DNA of 10,981 nt, from assembly GCA_030591825.1 (NCBI GenBank), contig JAUVAG010000012.1, forward strand, positions 1 to 10,981, given 5' to 3'. A program made the position numbers and the translations under genes. The notes beneath the pieces were generated by a model that saw only the letters and a program-made list of their open reading frames with translations, did no database searches and was not told the origin of the DNA. Below are positions 7,593 through 10,981 of this stretch, piece after piece. The stretch is from Dethiosulfatibacter sp. GTDB lineage: Bacteria > Bacillota > Clostridia > Tissierellales > Dethiosulfatibacteraceae. The stretch's first letter is position 1, and each line of letters starts with the position of its first letter.

Positions 7593-8027
7593 ATGAAGTT
7601 AATTATTGGGTTATGTCTGTTTTTAACCATTGCTACAATTGGAGTAGGAGTGTTTTATTATCTGCAGGCAAGCATTCAAGAGGGAAATAGAAAATTAAAG
7701 ATTATATTGGGAACCAATGTCTCCATTTATATACCACTAATAGTTATAGGTACAATACTGGCATTTTCCGGTACTGCCGATGCAGTTGAGCCATCAACAT
7801 CTGTTGCCTCAGGTTCAGCAGGACTTGGATATATTGCAGCGGCACTTTCAACTGGATTGGCTACAATAGGTGCGGGATATGCAGTAGGGAGTGTAGGCTC
7901 TTCAGCTCTTGGTGCTGTATCTGAGGACCCTAAAATTCTGGGAAAAACATTGATCTTTGTAGGATTGGCTGAAGGTATAGCAATATATGGTCTTATAGTT
8001 TCCATATTAATATTGGGAAGACTGTAA
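7593..8027 (+). CDS. atpK: V-type ATP synthase subunit K (proteolipid, c-ring)
   Basis: Ion-carrying rotor-ring subunit, 144 aa. The C-terminal part (about 76-144) is a classical c hairpin: a Gly/Ala-rich helix (about 77-106), the polar cytoplasmic loop AVSEDPK (108-114), and a helix (117-142) with the ion-binding carboxylate E127 in GLAEGIAIYGL. It closely resembles the single-hairpin Thermus AtpL. The N-terminal part is not a c hairpin. It has two hydrophobic helices (about 3-25 and 43-60) joined by a basic loop (NRKLK), no carboxylate and no Gly-packing motif, and it ends in TADA-VEPS, a signal-peptidase-like AxA site. The helix before E127 has A94 where Na+-type c subunits have Gln, and G128 follows E127 where they have Ser, so H+ coupling is my inference. 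Y132 is kept. Its TAA overlaps the next ATG by 1 nt. Confidence 0.92.
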   Translation: MKLIIGLCLFLTIATIGVGVFYYLQASIQEGNRKLKIILGTNVSIYIPLIVIGTILAFSGTADAVEPSTSVASGSAGLGYIAAALSTGLATIGAGYAVGSVGSSALGAVSEDPKILGKTLIFVGLAEGIAIYGLIVSILILGRL

Positions 8028-8332
8028 TGAAATCATTCGTTTTGTGTGAAAAAAAAGAAACTCTTTTGAGTATGAGGCTTGCCGGTATTGGAGGAAAAAT
8101 ACTTTCAAACCAGGAAGAAATCGAAAATACTGTGGAGGAGCTTTTATTGGACGATGACATAGGCCTTATTCTCATTTCTGAGAATATACTGAATATGAGC
8201 AAAGAGTATATTATGGATAAAAAGCTGTCTCAAAAGAAAACGCTAATCATACAAATTCCCGAACCTGAAGGGCTGCAGGATAAGGAATATATAATGAAAT
8301 ATATAAAAAATTCTATCGGCATAAAACTGTAA
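8027..8332 (+). CDS. atpF: V-type ATP synthase subunit F (central stalk)
   Basis: Small soluble rotor subunit that binds subunit D in the central shaft and helps regulate catalysis (NtpG in Enterococcus naming). The 101 aa match the usual 100-110. It shows the family pattern: an initial strand, MRLAGIGGK near residues 16-24, an acidic helix, the DDDIGLILIS segment and a late strand ending IIQIPEPEG, then a C-terminal helix. The conserved Gly-Asp at the first strand is replaced by C-E-K-K, a mild divergence. The ATG overlaps the K stop (TAATG) and only a weak GGGAAG precedes it, so it is likely translated by re-initiation after K. It lies before E here, whereas E usually comes first. Confidence 0.85.
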   Translation: MKSFVLCEKKETLLSMRLAGIGGKILSNQEEIENTVEELLLDDDIGLILISENILNMSKEYIMDKKLSQKKTLIIQIPEPEGLQDKEYIMKYIKNSIGIKL

Positions 8333-8334
8333 AG

Positions 8335-8348
8335 AAGGTGATATTATC
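8335..8348 (+). promoter_or_regulatory. Shine-Dalgarno site ahead of a non-canonical start
   Basis: AAGGTGAT (8335-8342) follows the F stop by 2 nt. In the E frame the codons within start range are ATC 8346 and ATT 8349. No ATG, GTG or TTG is in range. The nearest in-frame ATG, 8388, is 45 nt away and has no site of its own. Confidence 0.7.
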
Positions 8349-8954
8349 ATTAGTAGTATTAACAATAAGATAGATCTATTTTCAAAAATGGTCTTGGATA
8401 AACATGCCAGTGAAAATGAAATTAAGATTAAAGAACTGGAAAAAAAATACGATAAACTATTGGCAAATACTCAAGAAAGTGTTTTTACAAAGGATGAAAA
8501 GCACTATAAATCAATGAGGAAAAAAGGAAATCAGGATAGTAAAAAAAATATTTCAAAAGCAAAGGTGGCTTATCAAAATAAAGTTTTGGTCAGTAAATCA
8601 AGGATGATAGAAACCTTTAATGAGTACCTCCTTGAAGAAATCAAAGGCTTTATAAACAGCGACAAATATGAATCATATTTTGCCAATTGTCTTGAAGCTG
8701 CAATGAAGAATTTCTCTGAAGAGGACAAGCTTAGAATTATCATAAGGAAAGATGATAAAAACTACTTGGATAATAAGGATATGGATATTGAAATATCCGA
8801 CGAGCTGCTTGGAGGATTTCATATTATTGCCAACGAAAATATAAAATATGACTATTCAATAGAAGGAAAGCTTTCAGATGCTTCGGAGTATATTGGTTGT
8901 CTTATTCTAAAGTTGATGACTAATAAAGCAGGTGAAAATAATGAGCGTAAATGA
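8349..8954 (+). CDS. atpE: V-type ATP synthase subunit E (peripheral stalk), probable ATT start
   Basis: Stator subunit whose long N-terminal helix pairs with the G/H-like protein while its C-terminal domain holds the top of A/B. From ATT 8349 it is 201 aa, the usual family size. From ATG 8388 it would be 188 and would cut into the helix. Residues 2-13 (SSINNKIDLFSK) run without break into the coiled coil (to about residue 85) and look like normal E N-termini. The C-terminal domain carries the family's ELLGGF motif (G155-G156-F157) followed by a strand and the D/E-rich helix to the end. The strong AAGGTGAT site points to ATT 8349 or ATC 8346. The reading frame ends with TGA inside the A gene, a 14-nt overlap that suggests coupled translation. 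The family call is good; the exact start is unproven. Confidence 0.85.
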   Translation: MSSINNKIDLFSKMVLDKHASENEIKIKELEKKYDKLLANTQESVFTKDEKHYKSMRKKGNQDSKKNISKAKVAYQNKVLVSKSRMIETFNEYLLEEIKGFINSDKYESYFANCLEAAMKNFSEEDKLRIIIRKDDKNYLDNKDMDIEISDELLGGFHIIANENIKYDYSIEGKLSDASEYIGCLILKLMTNKAGENNERK

Positions 8955-10713
8955 AGGTAGAATAACATATGTCAATGGACCTGTAGTTAAAGGAAAAGGA
9001 ATGTCCTCCTTCAAGCTTAGAGAGATGGTTCTCGTAGGCAAGCACAAGTTGATTGGTGAAGTCATCAGTGTTGTTGACGACAAGGGAACATTGCAGGTCT
9101 ATGAAGAAACTGAAGGATTGGAATTGAATGAAATTATACAGGGTCTTAATGAACCATTGTCTCTAAAGCTTGGACCAGGACTTATAGGTAATATTTTTGA
9201 CGGCATAGGAAGACCCCTGGTAGAAATAGACAATATGAGCAGTGATTTTATTCCTGAGGGAATTGGACTTCTTTCCATAAACTTTGAAAAAAAGTGGGAA
9301 GTCGATATTTTAGTAAAAGAAGGACAGACACTGGAAGCTGGTCAGGTGTTTGGACTAACAGAAGAAACTTCACTTGTAGTCAACAAACTCCTTGTACCTC
9401 CTGGAACTGGAGGTAAAGTAGTTTTTGTTGAATCTAACGGAAGATACAGCATGGATACTGTCCTTTTAAAGATTGAAGACAGGAAAGGAAAGATTCATGA
9501 AATCAAGATGTTCCAGAATTGGCCTGTAAGGGTAAAAAGACCTGTGAAGGAAAGACTCAAAATATCAAAACCCCTTGTTACAGGGCAAAGAATCCTTGAT
9601 ATGTTTTTTCCAATAGCAAAAGGCGGCACTGCAGCCATACCAGGTGGATTTGGAACCGGCAAGACAATGACACAGCACCAGCTGGCCAAATGGTCCGATG
9701 CCGATATTATAGTTTATATTGGATGTGGTGAAAGAGGAAATGAAATGACGGACGTTCTGGAAGAGTTTCCCAAGCTTATAGATCCGAAATCCGGAAAGCC
9801 CATAATGGAAAGAACCATTTTAATAGCCAACACATCAAATATGCCTGTTGCAGCCAGAGAGGCAAGTATTTATACGGGAATAACAATGGCGGAATATTAC
9901 AGAGACATGGGTTATCATGTAGCCATAATGGCAGATTCCACCTCAAGGTGGGCAGAGGCTTTGAGAGAAATAAGTGGAAGACTTGAAGAAATGCCAGCCG
10001 AAGAAGGATATCCAGCATATTTGCCTTCAAGACTTGCAGAATTCTATGAAAGAGCAGGATATGTCAATACACTACAGGGAAAGGAAGGTTCAGTTACAAT
10101 AATTGGAGCTGTATCCCCTGCAGGTGGAGACTTTTCAGAGCCTGTAACTGAAAATACAAAGAGATATGTTAACGCTTTTTTGGCTTTGGACAAGAAACTA
10201 GCCTATGCAAGACATTATCCTTCCATCAACTGGCTCAACAGCTATAGTGGATATATAAAAATGCTTGAAGAGTGGTATGAAAAAAATGTCGGACCCGATG
10301 CAATTGAACTTCGAAGCAATATGATGAAACTACTGCAGGAAGAGAGTAAACTGCTGGATATAGTTCAACTGGTAGGGGAAGATGTATTGCCTGACTCCCA
10401 AAGGCTTACCCTTGAAATTTCGAGAATTTTAAAGGTTGGATATTTGCAGCAAAATGCCTTTCACAAGGATGACACCTATGTACCCATCAACAAGCAGTAT
10501 GAGATGCTCAAACTCATCAATCACCTCAACAACAAGGCAATGGAATGTGTCAAGTCAGGCATACCTATTTCCAAGATAAAGGATGCCGATATTTTCGATT
10601 CAATGATTAGGATGAAATACAATATTCCAAATGATGATTTATCGGGAATAAAAGAGCTTAAGACCAGGATAGATGATTTTTATGAAACACTGATGTCTAA
10701 ATATACAGGGTGA
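8941..10713 (+). CDS. atpA: V-type ATP synthase subunit A (catalytic)
   Basis: Catalytic nucleotide-binding subunit of the A3B3 head; it hydrolyses or makes ATP. The 590 aa equal the usual length. Domain order: N-terminal beta barrel (about 1-70), the V-type-specific bulge/non-homologous region (about 115-185), the nucleotide-binding domain and a helical C-terminal domain (from about 440). Walker A is GGFGTGKT (235-242; K241, T242). The catalytic glutamate is E264 in GCGERGNEM. Walker B ends at D332 in [14 protein letters not shown]. The [24 protein letters not shown] region is the hallmark of subunit A. All catalytic residues are intact. ATG 8941 was chosen because AGGTGA (8930-8935) precedes it; the in-frame GTG at 8932 lies inside that site. 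The gene overlaps E by 14 nt and is followed after 4 nt by B. Confidence 0.98.
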   Translation: MSVNEGRITYVNGPVVKGKGMSSFKLREMVLVGKHKLIGEVISVVDDKGTLQVYEETEGLELNEIIQGLNEPLSLKLGPGLIGNIFDGIGRPLVEIDNMSSDFIPEGIGLLSINFEKKWEVDILVKEGQTLEAGQVFGLTEETSLVVNKLLVPPGTGGKVVFVESNGRYSMDTVLLKIEDRKGKIHEIKMFQNWPVRVKRPVKERLKISKPLVTGQRILDMFFPIAKGGTAAIPGGFGTGKTMTQHQLAKWSDADIIVYIGCGERGNEMTDVLEEFPKLIDPKSGKPIMERTILIANTSNMPVAAREASIYTGITMAEYYRDMGYHVAIMADSTSRWAEALREISGRLEEMPAEEGYPAYLPSRLAEFYERAGYVNTLQGKEGSVTIIGAVSPAGGDFSEPVTENTKRYVNAFLALDKKLAYARHYPSINWLNSYSGYIKMLEEWYEKNVGPDAIELRSNMMKLLQEESKLLDIVQLVGEDVLPDSQRLTLEISRILKVGYLQQNAFHKDDTYVPINKQYEMLKLINHLNNKAMECVKSGIPISKIKDADIFDSMIRMKYNIPNDDLSGIKELKTRIDDFYETLMSKYTG

Positions 10714-10717
10714 TGAA

Positions 10718-10981
10718 ATGTTAAAAGAATATTTGAAAATCAAAAAAGCAGAAGGTCCATTAATATTCCTGGAAGGTATTAAGGAAGCAAAATATGGGGA
10801 AATAATAGAAATCAATGTTGATGGTGAGAAGAGACTTGGAAAAGTTGTCAAGATAGAAGAAAATCTGGTAGCAGCCCAGGTATTTCAAGGTACTTCAGGA
10901 ATGAGTACAGTCAACACCACTGTGAAATTCACAGGAAAGCCTTTTGAACTGGCAATATCAAAGAATATATTGGGAAGAGCT
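10718..10981 (+). CDS. atpB: V-type ATP synthase subunit B, 5' part only
   Basis: Non-catalytic (regulatory) partner of subunit A in the hexameric head. Only the first 88 codons are in the window, ending in frame at the edge. They form the N-terminal beta barrel and the join to the nucleotide-binding domain: GPLIFLEGIKEAKYGEIIEI, then VAAQVFQGTSGMS, and FTGKPFELAISKNILGRA, which match the well-conserved B-subunit pattern. ATG 10718 is preceded by AGGGTGAT (10707-10714), which overlaps the A stop. The gene is therefore coupled to A. The rest of B and probably D lie beyond the window. Confidence 0.93.
   Translation, partial: MLKEYLKIKKAEGPLIFLEGIKEAKYGEIIEINVDGEKRLGKVVKIEENLVAAQVFQGTSGMSTVNTTVKFTGKPFELAISKNILGRA

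Noticed and set aside
9643-9666. Walker A of subunit A reads GGFGTGKT rather than GPFGSGKT
   Set aside because: All P-loop key residues are kept and, as I recall, this variant occurs in other clostridial A subunits; not evidence of altered function.
1-10981. Search for a new defence, mobile or CRISPR-like system
   Set aside because: No spaced repeats, transposase, integrase, toxin or nuclease frames were seen; the whole window is explained by an efflux operon and a V-ATPase operon.

Overview
The window reads as a low-GC, AT-rich Firmicutes-type chromosome segment, most likely from an anaerobic clostridium-like bacterium. The reasons are the strong GGAGG/GGTGAT Shine-Dalgarno sites, the AT-biased codon use, several TTG starts, a two-gene RND exporter with no outer-membrane channel gene in view, and a V/A-type rather than F-type ATPase operon. 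All genes are on the + strand and no genus can be named from sequence alone.

Region 1 (1-4101) is the end of a drug/solute efflux operon. It holds a membrane-fusion (adaptor) protein whose N-terminal part is missing from the readable frame, followed after 1 nt by a complete HAE1-like RND pump of 1037 aa. Region 2 (4102-4248) is a 147-bp boundary. A hairpin overlaps the pump's stop codon, an intrinsic terminator follows, and then comes a sigma-A-like promoter (TTGTTT, 17 bp, TATAAT) firing into the next operon.

Region 3 (4249 to the end) is a V-type ATPase operon cut by the window edge. In order it encodes a G/H-like peripheral-stalk helix protein, C (central-stalk adaptor), I (membrane stator, subunit a), K (proteolipid, c ring), F (central stalk), E (peripheral stalk), A (catalytic) and the first 88 codons of B. 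Subunit D would be expected beyond the edge. Together they make a rotary enzyme. A/B hydrolyse or make ATP, the C/F (plus D) shaft couples to the K ring, I carries the ion half-channels, and E with the G/H-like protein holds the stator. Genes are separated by at most 16 nt or overlap, so co-transcription and translational coupling are likely.

The points most worth a second look are these. Subunit E seems to have no ATG/GTG/TTG start and probably begins at ATT (or ATC). Subunit K has an odd N-terminal hydrophobic extension ending in a signal-peptidase-like AxA site, and its ion site lacks the Gln and Ser typical of Na+-binding c subunits. The gene order (C before I, F before E) differs from the textbook orders I know. 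The adaptor gene appears frameshifted at the very start of the window. I saw no RNA genes, CRISPR arrays, insertion sequences or new defence-like system.
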